Positions 1 through 9,744 are shown, counted from the first letter of the stretch. The stretch is DNA of 43,145 nt from Inonotus obliquus (GCA_032164295.1 JAJHTX010000015.1:1-43145), one strand, 5' to 3'. Made by a program: numbers and translations. Notes: generated by a model from the letters alone, not told the origin.

Positions 1-9
1 CTAAAAAAT

Positions 10-495
10 TTGTTTATGATTTACCGAAAAAAACAATTAGAGGGGTTTAAAAGTGTTTTTAATTTATTAAAAAGAAAAATGGGAATTGGTTCTAATAGAT
101 TACCCAGACCGGCTACTGATCCTAATAACTCTATACCTAGACCTCCTACTGAACCTAGTTGTAGCGGTTCAACCCTTCCTTCTATAACTTATCCTAGTTC
201 AACACCAAAACCAAATGAGACAGGTATTTTTTCTCCTATAACTAATTGGTGGAAAAATTATAGACGAGAATTAGCTTTAGATCGTTCACATCAAGCTGGA
301 ATGAATGCAAAGATAGAAAGATGGTAACGATAACTAAGTAAAAAACCTACAAGTGAATTTAAAGGTGGAAAATTGCATGAGAGATTAGAAAGAGCTATTA
401 GAAATGAAGCAGCCAGTTCTGGTTCCGTAAGAGGTAACCGCAAAATAGGAGTACGCAAGAGTAATCCGCCATCTTCTGGTTCTAATGTTGTGTAA
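10..495 (+). pseudogene. Pro/Ser-rich ORF with two in-frame stops
   Basis: I do not recognise this gene. The frame is open from the window edge (no stop upstream of TTG at 10; first ATG at 16), so it may begin outside the window. The first 105 codons are basic, then rich in Pro, Ser and Thr (RPPTEPS, STPKP). TAA codons at 325-327 and 331-333 interrupt the frame, but the same frame then stays open to the TAA at 493-495, encoding a basic, Ser/Gly-rich tail (KKPTSEFKGGKLHERLERA). Two stops in one otherwise open frame suggest a recently damaged gene. It precedes the 582 ORF on the same strand. Confidence 0.5.
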
Positions 496-581
496 GTGAT
501 TAAACTTAAATAGAAGAGAGAGAGTTTTTTACAAGATATTTTCTGAACATTTGTAATATGACAAAATTTAAAATTTAAATC

Positions 582-1472
582 GTGCCTTTAAGATATTATA
601 TTTATCCTATTTTTTCATTAGCAAAAGTTCTACTTAGACCTTTTGTTATTTCTGTCGTAAATAATTCTTCTGTTTATAAAGCTTTATGGAGTTTTGCTAG
701 TTTTGCAATTACTAACGTTGGTTTTACTAATGGAGTTTTAATTTTATTAAATATTAGAAGATACATTTTTGGTGTAATTAATTTAACTTCTTTGTCTAAA
801 ATTATTTATAATTATAACCCTATTGCTTGGGGTATTCTCGAGTTAGTTCTAAAACCTGAATTAAATAAAATTATAGCTAATGGTGTAAACTTCCAATTTG
901 GTATCAAAAAAGCTATTAATTGGATTGTTTTTAATGCTTTTCTTCTTATTTTCAATACGATTATTAAATCTTTTATCAAAATTAGTACGATTACTGTTTG
1001 TTCTACTTTAGCTCTATTGTGGTTTGCTAGTGTTGGTAATGCTAAAAACATTTTTACTATTGCTATTGAGATGAAAAATCTTATTGCTCAGTATTTATTC
1101 TTAAATTTACCCTCTCCTAGTAAATATCCGATTGACAAAAGTTGGACTCTTAGTCTGTATCACTTTTTAGTTAAATGTAAAGTATATTTTGCTAATTGTA
1201 AAGAGTATTTAACTAAATATTTTTATAAAGATCAAGATAATTTTACACATTTAACTAAATTTGGTAAAGTTTATGATCAAAATATTAAATTAAAAAGCAT
1301 TAAAGATAATTACCTTTACAACTTTAATGATTATAGTTATGATCAAGTCTTTAAATTTACTGTAACTGAAAATTTTATTAATAATAATAATTTTGAGGTT
1401 ATAGTTTTAAGTTTTAATCATTATATTAATTTTTTAAACCATTTATATAATGAATATAATTTATTTATTTAA
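582..1472 (+). CDS. Membrane protein of unknown function with C-terminal NFNDY domain
   Basis: A 296-residue ORF beginning with GTG, which is the first usable start after an in-frame TAA at 576. I see hydrophobic segments around residues 5-25, 35-60, 75-95, 110-135 and 135-150, then a hydrophilic C-terminal third. The end contains YNFNDYSYDQVFKF, which resembles the NFNDYDFPHK segment of the 1588 ORF and NFNNYDFPHK near 26566. All three are probably one accessory-protein family. The location is probably the inner membrane, inferred from the hydrophobic segments only. Function is unknown. The frame is intact and TGA-free. Confidence 0.6.
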   Translation: MPLRYYIYPIFSLAKVLLRPFVISVVNNSSVYKALWSFASFAITNVGFTNGVLILLNIRRYIFGVINLTSLSKIIYNYNPIAWGILELVLKPELNKIIANGVNFQFGIKKAINWIVFNAFLLIFNTIIKSFIKISTITVCSTLALLWFASVGNAKNIFTIAIEMKNLIAQYLFLNLPSPSKYPIDKSWTLSLYHFLVKCKVYFANCKEYLTKYFYKDQDNFTHLTKFGKVYDQNIKLKSIKDNYLYNFNDYSYDQVFKFTVTENFINNNNFEVIVLSFNHYINFLNHLYNEYNLFI

Positions 1473-1587
1473 AGTTTTAGAGCTTTTTAAATCTTCAAGG
1501 TTTGGAGTACACCTTCCGTACTAATAGATATGTGTATAAACTAAATAGTAGTAATATTAAAAATATAAAATTTTATTTTTAATCTTT

Positions 1588-2109
1588 ATGAAAAAGTTAA
1601 AATTTTTATTTAATAATTTTATTTCTAAATTAATTGATTTACTTAATAAAATTAAATTTAGTAATATTATTGTTTTAGTTAATAATAAATCTTTCCCACT
1701 TAATAGTTTTAGTATATATTATCACATTAATAACTTTAATGATTATGATTTTCCACATAAAACTCTTTTCAAATTTTTCTTCTTAACTAGTGAACAGTGA
1801 AGTTTAGCTGTTCAACCGGTAATTGATGAGGATGGAGAGGAAGTTGTTTTTATGGGTATTTTATTAAATATTAGAGTGAAATCTTGTAGTACTAAAACTA
1901 TTGCTGGTTATTATCACGAGTTCCCTTTTTATGTAGCACTCGATAATTATAAAAATCAATTGTTTATTAGTAATGTTCCTGTTGATTTATTCGAGGAGAA
2001 ACAAAATTTAGATCTAACTTGTTATTTGTCTAAATTAATTAGTGATTACTGTTTTGAAATTGAGACCTTTAAATATGGTACATCAGTTGATTTAATACTT
2101 GAATATTAA
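1588..2109 (+). CDS. NFNDY-domain protein using TGA as Trp
   Basis: One reading frame of 173 codons if the TGA at 1798-1800 is read as tryptophan, as in the mold mitochondrial code (table 4). With TGA as stop it splits into 70- and 85-residue halves. Both halves match the protein ending at 26984: YYHINNFNDYDFPHK pairs with YYHVNNFNNYDFPHK, and the second half (ISNVPVDLF, FKYGTSVDLILEY) pairs with LHNIPIYLD and VKYGFGLDIVFNY. That homology across the TGA supports reading it as sense. Function is unknown; it lacks the long N-terminal part of the 24111 gene. Confidence 0.65.
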
Positions 2110-2670
2110 TTTATAACAAATGAAGAATAATTAGCTCAAGTTAATAAACTTACTAATAATTTTAAATAAACACCTAAATTAAAATAATTAATTTAAATTA
2201 AAATAAATTAAATAATTATTTTATTAGTTTGTAACCCTTTACCTAAACCCAAATTTAAAACATAACTCAACTGTAATAAAAAAACTAACAAATTTGTGTG
2301 CTTTTTATCGCACCGCGAATAGGGTTAGTCATTCAAAGTTATAAAAAACAATCCTGAACATTTTTAGACTAATAGTTTTTAATAATAAGTAAAACAATCC
2401 TAACATTAATTAAGATTGCCTTATTATTTTGGACAGCTAACCTGAACTTTTTAGTTCACTTTTTTTTGTTATTTTTTTTACTTTTTTGGTTTTTTATTTT
2501 TTGAAAGACTAAAATCCCTATATCTTATATAATAAAAAAATTGTTTTTGTTTTTGTTGGTTTTTTACAGTTGAGTTATGTATTAAATTTTGTTAGTTTTT
2601 TTGTTTTCTGTTTTTTTGTTTTTATTGTTAAAGAATTATTATCTATTAGAAAGTTTTGATTACTAGTGGA
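2110..2670. other. Intergenic, AT-rich, with repeats
   Basis: No gene seen. It holds copies of the CCTGAAC repeat (about 2348-2360, a weaker one near 2392, and 2440-2458 as a TGAAC/GTTCA hairpin), a small GC-rich spot (GCACCGCG near 2309) and the inverted repeat listed separately. Confidence 0.6.
2260..2580. repeat. 17-bp perfect inverted repeat
   Basis: ACATAACTCAACTGTAA at 2260-2276 is repeated exactly in reverse complement at 2564-2580. Imperfect extension into AAATTTAA brings the arms to about 26-28 bp. The motif AAAAAAACTAAC sits beside both arms. It lies between the + strand genes ending at 2109 and the - strand gene ending at 2671, so it could serve as a bidirectional 3' end or be a relic of an element end. 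Confidence 0.7.
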
Positions 2671-3816
2671 TTATAAAAGTTTACTTGATTCTAAATGTTG
2701 TTTAAGTATTTGATTAGTTATATTATTAATACTACTATTTGAATTGATTCTTTCATTTGAACTACTAGACTGATTATTATTTTGAATATTAGCATCATTT
2801 GTAGTAGAAGTAGTAGAAGTAGTAGTAGTAGTTGTACTAACAGTAGTAGTAGTATTTTCAACATTTTGATTGTTAGATTGTTGATTCTCACTACCTGGTT
2901 CACATAAGATAGGATTAACTAAATTTGTAATATAGCAAAAGAACGAATATGAAATAGAAAAAATAAATACTGTACTTAATATTTTACCTAATTTGCTCAT
3001 TTTTAATTTATTGTATTCAATATTATCACTGAATGTATGATCTAAATAAATTAAAGCAAATATTACAGATAACAAATAAGTATAAATTTGAGCTTGTTCA
3101 CCAATATTCAAATCAAAAGAAATTAAGTTGGTTTCTAATAAATTAACTAAACCAATTAAAACTAAAAAGCAAATACTGTTAAATAAATAATAGTTTATTT
3201 TAATACTGTTACTGATATTATCTTTATTTTTAATAAAATAAATTGTAGTTTTAACTAAAACATTAAAGATTCTAACAATTAAATTAAATTTAATAAATAA
3301 TAAATTTAATATTGCACCTGTAACTAGTATATAGCTATAATCGACATTAAGATTAATATTGTAAATAAAGCAATAGTTAAAACAAATAGATAATATTGTA
3401 ATTGTAAACAATAAAGCTAATGTTCTAAAACTTTTAGTAATATAAATCATTGGTAAAGATAATATAGAAGAATAAATATTCCAAAATTTAAAATATAATT
3501 CTTTAAATACTTGATTAATATTATTAATATAAAAATATTTATAAACATATTTAAAAATAAAAATAAAAAATATTAAAAAACCAATGAAAATTGGACAAAT
3601 ATCTAAATGTTTAGATATTGTTGTGACATGGAATATACTACTATAAACTCCTATTCCTGATCCAATTGACTGAATATAAAGTGCATTAAAGGCTAATACA
3701 CCGGAATAAAATAAAAATATAGCAGCTATTCTCGTTAAGAAAGCAGGAGGAAGATGTGTCTGTTTTGAATGTAAAGCTGTTGCAGCTATTAAAATTAAAA
3801 GACTAATAAGAATCAT
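2671..3816 (-). CDS. Chimeric membrane protein with captured NAD2 N-terminus
   Basis: A 381-residue intact ORF. Residues 1 to about 75-80 are, as I recognise it, the N-terminus of NAD2 of complex I: MILISLLILIAATALHSKQ, then LTRIAAIF and YIQSIGSGIGVYSS, followed by the HVTTIS stretch. After HLDICPIF the similarity stops and a different multi-helix protein follows, with about six more hydrophobic segments. From about residue 312 there is a low-complexity tail rich in Thr, Asn and Ser. NAD2 is normally longer and hydrophobic to its end, so this is not a functional nad2; no complete nad2 is in the window. I infer in-frame capture of the 5' end of nad2 by an accessory ORF. The function of the fused part is unknown. 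Confidence 0.75.
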   Translation of the reverse strand: MILISLLILIAATALHSKQTHLPPAFLTRIAAIFLFYSGVLAFNALYIQSIGSGIGVYSSIFHVTTISKHLDICPIFIGFLIFFIFIFKYVYKYFYINNINQVFKELYFKFWNIYSSILSLPMIYITKSFRTLALLFTITILSICFNYCFIYNINLNVDYSYILVTGAILNLLFIKFNLIVRIFNVLVKTTIYFIKNKDNISNSIKINYYLFNSICFLVLIGLVNLLETNLISFDLNIGEQAQIYTYLLSVIFALIYLDHTFSDNIEYNKLKMSKLGKILSTVFIFSISYSFFCYITNLVNPILCEPGSENQQSNNQNVENTTTTVSTTTTTTSTTSTTNDANIQNNNQSSSSNERINSNSSINNITNQILKQHLESSKLL

Positions 3817-4554
3817 TGCTCAACCTAAGATTAGAATTAAATCTAATCAAAATATAAGTTTTTTCTCTTTAACTTAATTGTTTAAAGATTATCAAACAAC
3901 CAAAAAGTATAAGTTATAGGGGTTAAAATTTAATTTTATTAAGAAAAATATAAAAATTTTTAATTTTATTTTTTTTTTTCCCCCTTTTATATAAAAATTT
4001 TAATAAAGTTAAAACAATTTTATATAAGCTTTAGGCTTAATACTTGGTAAGAAGGTAGGATTATAAATTTTGTTTTTTTTTTCAAAATTTTAATTTTAGT
4101 AAGTTTAATTTTTTAAACTTTACCCCCTTTTATAAAGAATCTTAATAAAAATACAAAAATTACACCAGATTTGAGGTTTAATTTAAAAAAAGAGATCAGA
4201 TTGTTTTTTCAACAGTAATTGGATTTGAAACCGAATATTGTTTAGTTTTAAGCTAAGTAATTTACCGTTTAAGTTATAATTAGTTTTGGAAATAAAACTT
4301 GTGCGGGTCCTTTTTAAGACCTTAAACTGCTCTATTTTATTTTCTAAACTTGATTTATCAGTTTGTTTCGTAGGAAATTTCTTAAATTTAATAAATTTTT
4401 ATTTTAGTAAAAATAATTTATACTGAAACTATGGCTATCTTTTGTTTTATTAAAGATGCTGTAATGCGGGTTGCTTAGGTATAACTAAATATTAAACAAT
4501 TTCCAAATATTTGAATAAATAGAAGCCTTAAAGGCAAAAAAAAATAAATAAATC
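3817..4554. other. Intergenic leader region
   Basis: No gene seen between the diverging nad2 chimera and dpo copy A. A run of Cs with a following AT block (CCCCCTTTTATA...TTAATAAA) occurs twice, near 3979 and 4123. The remainder is AT-rich. Confidence 0.5.
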
Positions 4555-6499
4555 ATGAAACGACACGATATTCTTTTTAGAGCCGAGAAGGTAACTAATC
4601 GAATGATTAGAATAAACAGACAGAATTTTTTCAAAAGAACAGATATTTTAAAAAGTAGTTTAATTAAAATTAAAATCTGTATTAACAGAAAAAATGAAAC
4701 GACTTTTTTATTTAGAGAAGTCTTAATTAACAGGAAAGAAAAAGAAGAAATTAAAACTTTAATTAGAAATGTTTTAGATTCTTTAAACTTAAGAAATTTA
4801 AATCTAAAAAGCAGTGATAAATTGATTATTTTTTATACAGAGTCCGACACTAAAAATTATATAAGCTACAAAAATAGCATAAAAGGTTTAAGCAGAAGAC
4901 TGTATAGTCCCTTAAGAAGAACTAGTTTAGGTAGAAGAATTTATTCCGTTGCAACTAATGCTTCTAAATTTGAATTTAAATTTATTAATTTGGCTTTTCC
5001 TGTTTTAGAAACTTAAATAAATTTAACTAAACTAACTAAAAATTTTTTTTTCTGAAGTGAAAGGTTTAAAATATGTTTCAGTTTTAGCCAACGTTAAATT
5101 AATTAACGGTAATAGATTTACTTTAGGTAATCGTTATCCTTTAGATTTAACAGAACCTGGAGCACAATTGGCTTACATCGATTATTTAAACAATAAATAT
5201 GCTAAGTTAGATAGTCACTATAAAATAGTAAGAGCTGATAATATCTTCTTTAACTATACTCAAATAAGTGAAGAATTATATCTTAATTTTAAATCTATAT
5301 TAGAATATAAAAAAGTTGCAGCTAAAGCACTTGAAAAGATTGATTTCAGAAAATAAATGCCTTCTAATCTCCCTTTAAATACCAACTATGTGGCAAGGGG
5401 TTCTAGAAGTAAATGGTTAGACTCTAAAACTTTACAAGTTGGAGACTTAAAATTAGAGACTAATTCTATTTAACGTCGACGAGTTGTAATCACTTATGTA
5501 GATTCAGATACTAGAGAGATTGAAATATACTCTAACATCTCTGGCGCTAAAGTGCAAAATTTTACAGATATTATAGTTAATAGTGCTGAAAAAGAATTCA
5601 AGCGTAAATTTGATGAAAAAACATATCAAATTATTAATGGTAAAGTACATTTTATTTTTGAAAAACTTTTCAATCCTAAAGAAAAAATTTCTAAAGGAAG
5701 AAAAGACAAAAAGTTTAACCTTAATATGATTACTTTAGATATTGAGACCTTTTTGAACTCTAAAAATAAAATAGATCTTTTAAGTATATCTTACTACGAT
5801 GGTTTAAAAGCGAGATCTTTTTTCATTTCAGACTATGGTTCAGTTAAAGAACTTATTTGCGATGTTTTAAAAAACTTGTTAGTTAAAACAAATACCAGTA
5901 AAAATATTTATATTCACAATTCTAGTAATTTTGATTTAATTTTTTTATTAAAACATATAGCTAACTATCCTGGAATTGTTTTAGATCCTATAATTAAAGA
6001 TGGTAAATTTATCAATCTAAAAATTAGATTTGGATCAAATAAGGAGTTTTCAATTGATCTGAAAGATTATTTTTTATTACTTCCAATTTATTTGAGAAAA
6101 TTCGCTGAATACTTTAACATAGATACCTTAAATAGTATCTTTCCATATAGTTTTGTAAAAAAAGAGAATCTAAATTATATAGGTACCGTTCCTAATTTAG
6201 AGGTTTTTAACGATGTTTCAGAAAAAGACTTTAATAATTATAAGCAAGATTTTGCCAATAAAGATTGGAATCTTAAATTTGAAGTGAATAAATACTGTGA
6301 AATTGATTGCCTTGCTCTTTATAAAGTTAATGAGAGTTTTGCTAAGTTTATTTTTGATTTGTTTCAAGTAAATATTAGCAGTGTCTCAACTTTACCGAGT
6401 TTAGCTTTTAAAATTTTTAGAACTCAATTCTTACCTTTACCTGTAGAGGGTGTTGTAGAAAATAATATACAGTTGAATAGATTACCTATACAGAACTAA
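4555..6499 (+). pseudogene. dpo: Family-B DNA polymerase (dpo copy A), broken and truncated
   Basis: Plasmid-type protein-primed DNA polymerase remnant. The start ATG at 4555 gives MKRHDILFR, as in copy D. The order is: N-terminal basic (terminal-protein-like) region with RRLYS and RRIYS at residues 114-118 and 127-131; the KGLKYVSV block; then a 3'-5' exonuclease domain with Exo I LDIETF, Exo II HNSSNFD and Exo III YCEIDC. The polymerase domain (motifs A-C) is missing, so the gene ends at the exonuclease/polymerase boundary. Lesions: TAA at 5014-5016; a one-base excess in the T run at 5043-5051, since eight Ts rather than nine restore the frame to SEVKG; TAA at 5354-5356 and 5471-5473. A tRNA-like sequence follows 57 bases downstream. 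Presumably inactive. Confidence 0.9.
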
Positions 6500-6556
6500 C
6501 AAATTTATTTGTTATTCCTAAATAAACCAAAACAAAATAATATTTTTTTAAAACCA

Positions 6557-6629
6557 AGTAGTATAACTCAATTGGTAGAGTTTTTGATTTTTTAATTGAA
6601 AGATATTGGTTCAATTCCAATTGCTGCTT
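6557..6629 (+). tRNA. tRNA-like element T1 (Lys-UUU-like)
   Basis: Folds as a cloverleaf: acceptor AGTAGTA/TGCTGCT (7 pairs, two G-T), D stem ACTC/GAGT, T arm ATTGG-TTCAATT-CCAAT. The anticodon stem TTTGA/TTGAA leaves an eight-base loop TTTTTTAA, one T more than normal. It lies 57 bases after dpo copy A. It is unlike the genuine trnK at 38000-38072 and may be a processing signal rather than a working tRNA. Confidence 0.5.
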
Positions 6630-6635
6630 TACACT

Positions 6636-6720
6636 AACTCTTTTTATTATTAAAAAGAAGTAAAACTATAAAAAGAATAGTTTTTATCTTAGATAATTAG
6701 AAAATCTTATATACTACTAA
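6636..6720 (+). repeat. Post-tRNA-like repeat, copy 1
   Basis: About 85 bases following T1, nearly identical to 37390-37475 following T7. Contains CTCTTTTTATTATT, AGTAAAACTATAAAAAG and ends in TATATACTACTA. A diverged third copy follows T5 at about 28157-28209. Confidence 0.8.
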
Positions 6721-6800
6721 AATTTATTTTTAATTTTTAATTTTTAATTTTTAATTTTTAATTTTTAATTTTTAATTTTTAATTTTTAATTTTTAATTTA
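6721..6800. repeat. Tandem repeat AATTTTT x ~10
   Basis: A seven-base unit (TTTTTAA) repeated about ten times with almost no variation, directly after the TATATACTACTA motif at 6708-6719. A simple satellite. Confidence 0.85.
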
Positions 6801-6840
6801 ATTTTATTAAATTTTATTTTTAATAAAACAAAGTAGTATC

Positions 6841-6893
6841 CAAACGAGTGTAGTTTGAGTTTTGATTTTGGTTCTTTTTGGAACTACTTCCAA
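6841..6893 (+). repeat. Degenerate partial copy of the conserved leader element
   Basis: AAACGAGTGT, TTGAGT, TTGGAACTACTTCCAAC appear in the same order as in the elements at 7258-7395 and 21577-21712, with extra T-rich sequence between. Weak but colinear. Confidence 0.4.
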
Positions 6894-6955
6894 CTCATAC
6901 TCTCATATACTACTAAATCCGAATTTAAATCAACACACCTGAACAAATTTAATGT

Positions 6956-6973
6956 GATATCGTGTCTTTTCAT
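6956..6973 (-). pseudogene. dpo: dpo copy B, first six codons only
   Basis: On the minus strand from 6973: ATGAAAAGACACGATAT, encoding MKRHDI, exactly like copies A and D, then unrelated sequence. Upstream (6974-7500) is a leader closely matching that of copy D, so this is a truncated second copy of that locus and not a chance match. Confidence 0.75.
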
Positions 6974-7500
6974 AAAAATTTTAAATATAAATTATTAAAA
7001 ACTCTTCTTAAAATGAAAGAGCTATCTCTGTTATAAATTTAACTACTTTGTTTTAAAAGCATTTCGTTAATTTCCTATCCCATAGGAAGGTAATTTAAAC
7101 AATAAAAAAGTAATTATATTCTCTTATGTTCTATTATTTTTTGCTTAAAATATATTGTTTGTATTCATAATAAAACATAAGTTTAATTACTTTTACAAGA
7201 TGAGATATTACAGGTGATTTTAAGGCTCGGATCCTATTTATTAGGATCCCAACAAGCTTGCAGTCAACAACATGCAAAACGAGTGTCTATCTGAGTCTAC
7301 TGGAAACCACTTCCAGCGTCAGCGCCAACAATTACTACTGCAGATGTTATTTCATCCTAATTGGAGAGTAATGCTTTCCTGCGTTGGCCTCGAGTCAGTG
7401 TTTGGTTAAAGGAGCGAAACCTCTCTTTATTTCACAACTTACAGCTAGGGAACAACTCTTTTTCAAGAGTTGATGAGGGTAGGATAGTAAATACAATTTT
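6974..7500 (-). promoter_or_regulatory. Structured leader of dpo copy B with conserved element E2
   Basis: Colinear with 21321-21712. Nested pairings are visible: TATCTC 7023-7028 with GAGATA 7202-7207; AAAAGTAATT 7106-7115 with AATTACTTTT 7185-7194; CTTATGTT 7123-7130 with AACATAAG 7174-7181. Upstream of these (7258-7395) is element E2, about 130 bases nearly identical to 21577-21712. Further on are hairpins AGGAG/CCTCT (near 7410) and CAACTC/GAGTTG (near 7452-7475). I do not recognise a known RNA family. It could be a leader RNA, promoter region or origin. Confidence 0.55.
7258..7395. ncRNA. Conserved element E2
   Basis: Much richer in G and C than its surroundings. The central part, GAGTCTACTGG through GAGAGTAATGCTT, is identical to E3 at 21577-21712, while flanking leader sequence has diverged. 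Internal pairings include CAATTA/TAATTG enclosing GATG-TTATTT-CATC, ATTACT/AGTAAT as an alternative, and GGAA/TTCC. One frame is open in both copies (...NHFQRQRQQLLLQ...), but with no start or known homology I do not call it coding. Confidence 0.55.
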
Positions 7501-8188
7501 TTAATTTTACGACAAAATTTTTAATTGTATTGACTTCTTTTAATTAAAATAACAACAAATTGCCCACTAATTTATACTTGAAATTTTAATTTTGAGAGAA
7601 TATCTAAACATTTACTTCAAAAGAGATAAGTATACTCATCGATTGTTATTAATAAACAATTCTAAAATAATTAAAGTCAAACTTTTTTTTAAAGTTAAAT
7701 TAACAATCCTGACTTTCTTTAGACATTACTAAGAGAACTCTTCAAGAAACAAACCTGAACTTTATTAACAATTATTTAATTTTATTTTTAAATTTGTTTT
7801 TTTTAGGAAATTTTTTATAAATTACAATTTTGCGAACCAAAGTGAAGTCGAAGTGTAATTTCCCCTACTAAACCCGAATTTAAATCCACACTCCTGAACA
7901 AATAATTAACAATAGTTTTAAAGGTGTGTGAAACAAACCTGACGTTTCTTTATTGTAAACTAGGATATTTTTTTGTAGAACACCTCTGAACTATAATGAT
8001 CCTTATTGATTTTTGCTATTTGCTCTTCAGAATCTAATCCATATATACTACTTTTATCGTGTAACAAAGATAGTTTTTATAGACTTAATAATACTTAAGT
8101 TTATTATAAAAATAATATTGTCAACTCAGTCTTAGCTTATGACATTAAACTGTGCGTTAGTCACTATCACATTAAATAAAAACAAAAA
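7501..8188. other. Intergenic with dispersed repeat
   Basis: No gene seen. CCTGAAC-type motifs occur near 7702, 7747, 7886 and 7931, and TATATACTACT at 8042-8052. Block 7864-8055 is colinear with 28300-28467: both contain CTCCTGAACAA, then a GTAnACTAGGATnTTTTTTGTA stretch, then CTCTGAAC and a Tn(C/A)TATnTGCTCT stretch. Confidence 0.6.
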
Positions 8189-8617
8189 ATAAAATTAAAA
8201 CAATTATTGTTAACTTTATTTATTTTTGTAAGCACTTCTTTGCTAACATTATTTATTTTTGAATTGTTAACAAGTATAGATTCAGATTATGTCGTTAATA
8301 TAACTACTCAGAATTATTTATTAAAAAACAATCAAGTTTCAGTAAGAGATGTGCAAAAGATTACAGCACAGCAACTATTAGTTCTAATTTCAATGAAACT
8401 ACTAATTTCTCAATTATTAATAATAAGGGGAATTCTGATCCAACTAGTAGGATAATTGCAGTTTCAGTGATTGGAGCTGCTGCAGTAGCTGGTAATTTAA
8501 TTGGAATTACTTTCTATTTTACTGGTGGATATCCTTCAGCAAATCCAAATAGATCTATTATTGAAAAGGAGGTACTAAATCAAATAAGTATAACAAACAT
8601 TAGGTATAAAAAATAAA
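8189..8617 (+). pseudogene. Small two-helix membrane protein, frameshifted paralogue of the 36800 gene
   Basis: Homologous to the intact 129-residue protein at 36800-37189. The likely start is ATA at 8189 (IKLKQLLLTLFIF aligns with MKIRQILFAIFIL); TTG at 8207 is a later alternative. The first half includes a membrane segment and NNQVSVRD (NNQVSIKN in the paralogue). A single-base frameshift at about 8348-8362 puts the rest in another frame: ATISSNFNETTNFSIINN, a second membrane segment (IIAVSVIGAAAVAGNLIG), and an end at the TAA at 8615-8617. It follows a dpo, as its paralogue does, and a tRNA-like sequence starts 15 bases later. Function is unknown. Confidence 0.65.
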
Positions 8618-8631
8618 TAGTTTTTAAACCA

Positions 8632-8704
8632 AACAGTATAACTCAATAGGGAGAGTATTTAGATTCTTAACTAAAGAGTATTGGTTCGAATCCAATTACT
8701 GTAT
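8632..8704 (+). tRNA. tRNA-like element T2
   Basis: Acceptor AACAGTA/TACTGTA (six pairs, terminal A-A mismatch), D stem ACTC/GAGT, T arm ATTGG-TTCGAAT-CCAAT. The anticodon stem TTTAG/CTAAA is perfect and leaves an eight-base loop ATTCTTAA, so no normal anticodon can be assigned (UCU or CUU are possible). It begins 15 bases after the two-helix ORF. Confidence 0.5.
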
Positions 8705-9239
8705 AATATATCTTATAGTATAAAAATTTAAAAATTAGACAAAAACTCTCAAAAAAGATTTACAATTCATTTGAGTAAAGCTCAAATTTAGGATAAAACA
8801 CCATTTACAGTTAAAATCTATTAAGACAGAAAACACGGGCTGTCTAATGTGAAATGCCTAATAATTTCGTTTGTACTTAAAACCTTTTATTGAGTTAGTT
8901 TTAGATCCAACTCTGTCTTGTTTCTCCTATAAATTCCTTTAAGCTAGAGTAAACACTCCCCTTACAACAAAAGATAGAACACTTCAGGCAAGACTTATTT
9001 AATTTGACTTAAAGTTAAGCCGTAGAATAAAACAAAAGTCCTAGCCCACGACAGAAAACTGAGCAATATAAAACAATATTATTCTTTGGTTTTTGTTGTG
9101 ATTTAAATTTGTGATTTAATTTTTTTTATTTTTCGCTACGGTAAAGGGTTAAGATTTTATATCTTTTTGTTTTATATATTAATTTGCTTATTGTGATTGT
9201 TTTATAGATTAAATTGCTTATTGTGATTGTTTACAAATT
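8705..9239. other. Intergenic with structured repeat copy 1
   Basis: No gene seen. There is a hairpin AGACAG/CTGTCT at 8824-8845. Block 8968-9063 is colinear with 27701-27792: both contain AAAGATAG, ACTTATTTAATTTG, AGCCGTAGA, TAAAACAAA and AGTCC in order. A short direct repeat AATTGCTTATTGTGATTGTTT-like lies at about 9181-9232. Confidence 0.55.
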
Positions 9240-9614
9240 TTACTTTGCAAATATAAATATACCTAAAATACCTAAGTTTAATAGTTTTATAATTATTAAA
9301 CATAATAGACATAAAACTATTTTTATTATAACAAATAATTTTCTACTTCTCTCGAAATATCTTATTATCTTTTTATACTTAGGGTATCTTTCCTCTACAT
9401 TATATTTAATTATTAAATAAATAGTGATAAAATACCCAGTAACATTTATAAACCAAAATAAGATTATTAAAGATAATCTCAGCAGATTAAAACAGAAAGT
9501 AATTATAGGCTCAGCATCTTTAGGGATATCTGAACCTAAATTTTCAAAATTAATAATATAACTATATTTTGATTTGATTTTTAAATTAAGATAAAATTTA
9601 GGGCTGCAATAATT
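9240..9614 (-). pseudogene. Membrane protein C-terminal fragment without a start codon
   Basis: An open frame of 124 codons that begins after a TAA at 9615-9617 and has no ATG, GTG or TTG near its start. Two long hydrophobic stretches (LSLIILFWFINVTGYFITIY and FVIIKIVLCLLCLIIIKLL) surround a basic loop, YNVEERYPKYKKIIRYF. This helix-basic-loop-helix pattern resembles the C-termini at 19701 and 31371 (LPLGKYIH...). It is probably a decayed 3' part of an accessory membrane-protein gene. The opposite strand has a shorter open frame that I regard as its shadow. Confidence 0.5.
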
Positions 9615-9744
9615 TTAGCTTTTAAACAATCTTTTATCTGAGATTTTATTATTATATATAATACTAAATAATTGTTTAACTTTATTTGCTTTCATTATTT
9701 GTTTGACTATCAGAATTATTCTCTCCTTAAAACCAGTTGATCGG

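Noticed and set aside
2671..3816. Functional nad2
   Set aside because: Only the first 75-80 residues resemble NAD2; the remainder has no NAD2 blocks and ends in a Thr/Asn/Ser-rich tail.
7258..7395. Conserved element as a coding fragment (cox2-like 'ITTADVIS')
   Set aside because: The frame contains a stop after VISS and no further cox2 similarity; the alternative open frame has no recognisable homology.
8990..9060. Possible group II intron domain V (AGCCGTA) or RNase P RNA (ACAGAAAACTG)
   Set aside because: The AGCCGTA is not followed by the short hairpin and matching strand of a domain V, and only one of the two RNase P core regions could be suggested; the second copy at 27780 lacks it.
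9214..9420. 68-codon + strand hydrophobic open frame
   Set aside because: It overlaps the longer minus-strand frame 9240-9614, whose helix-basic-loop-helix pattern looks more like coding sequence.
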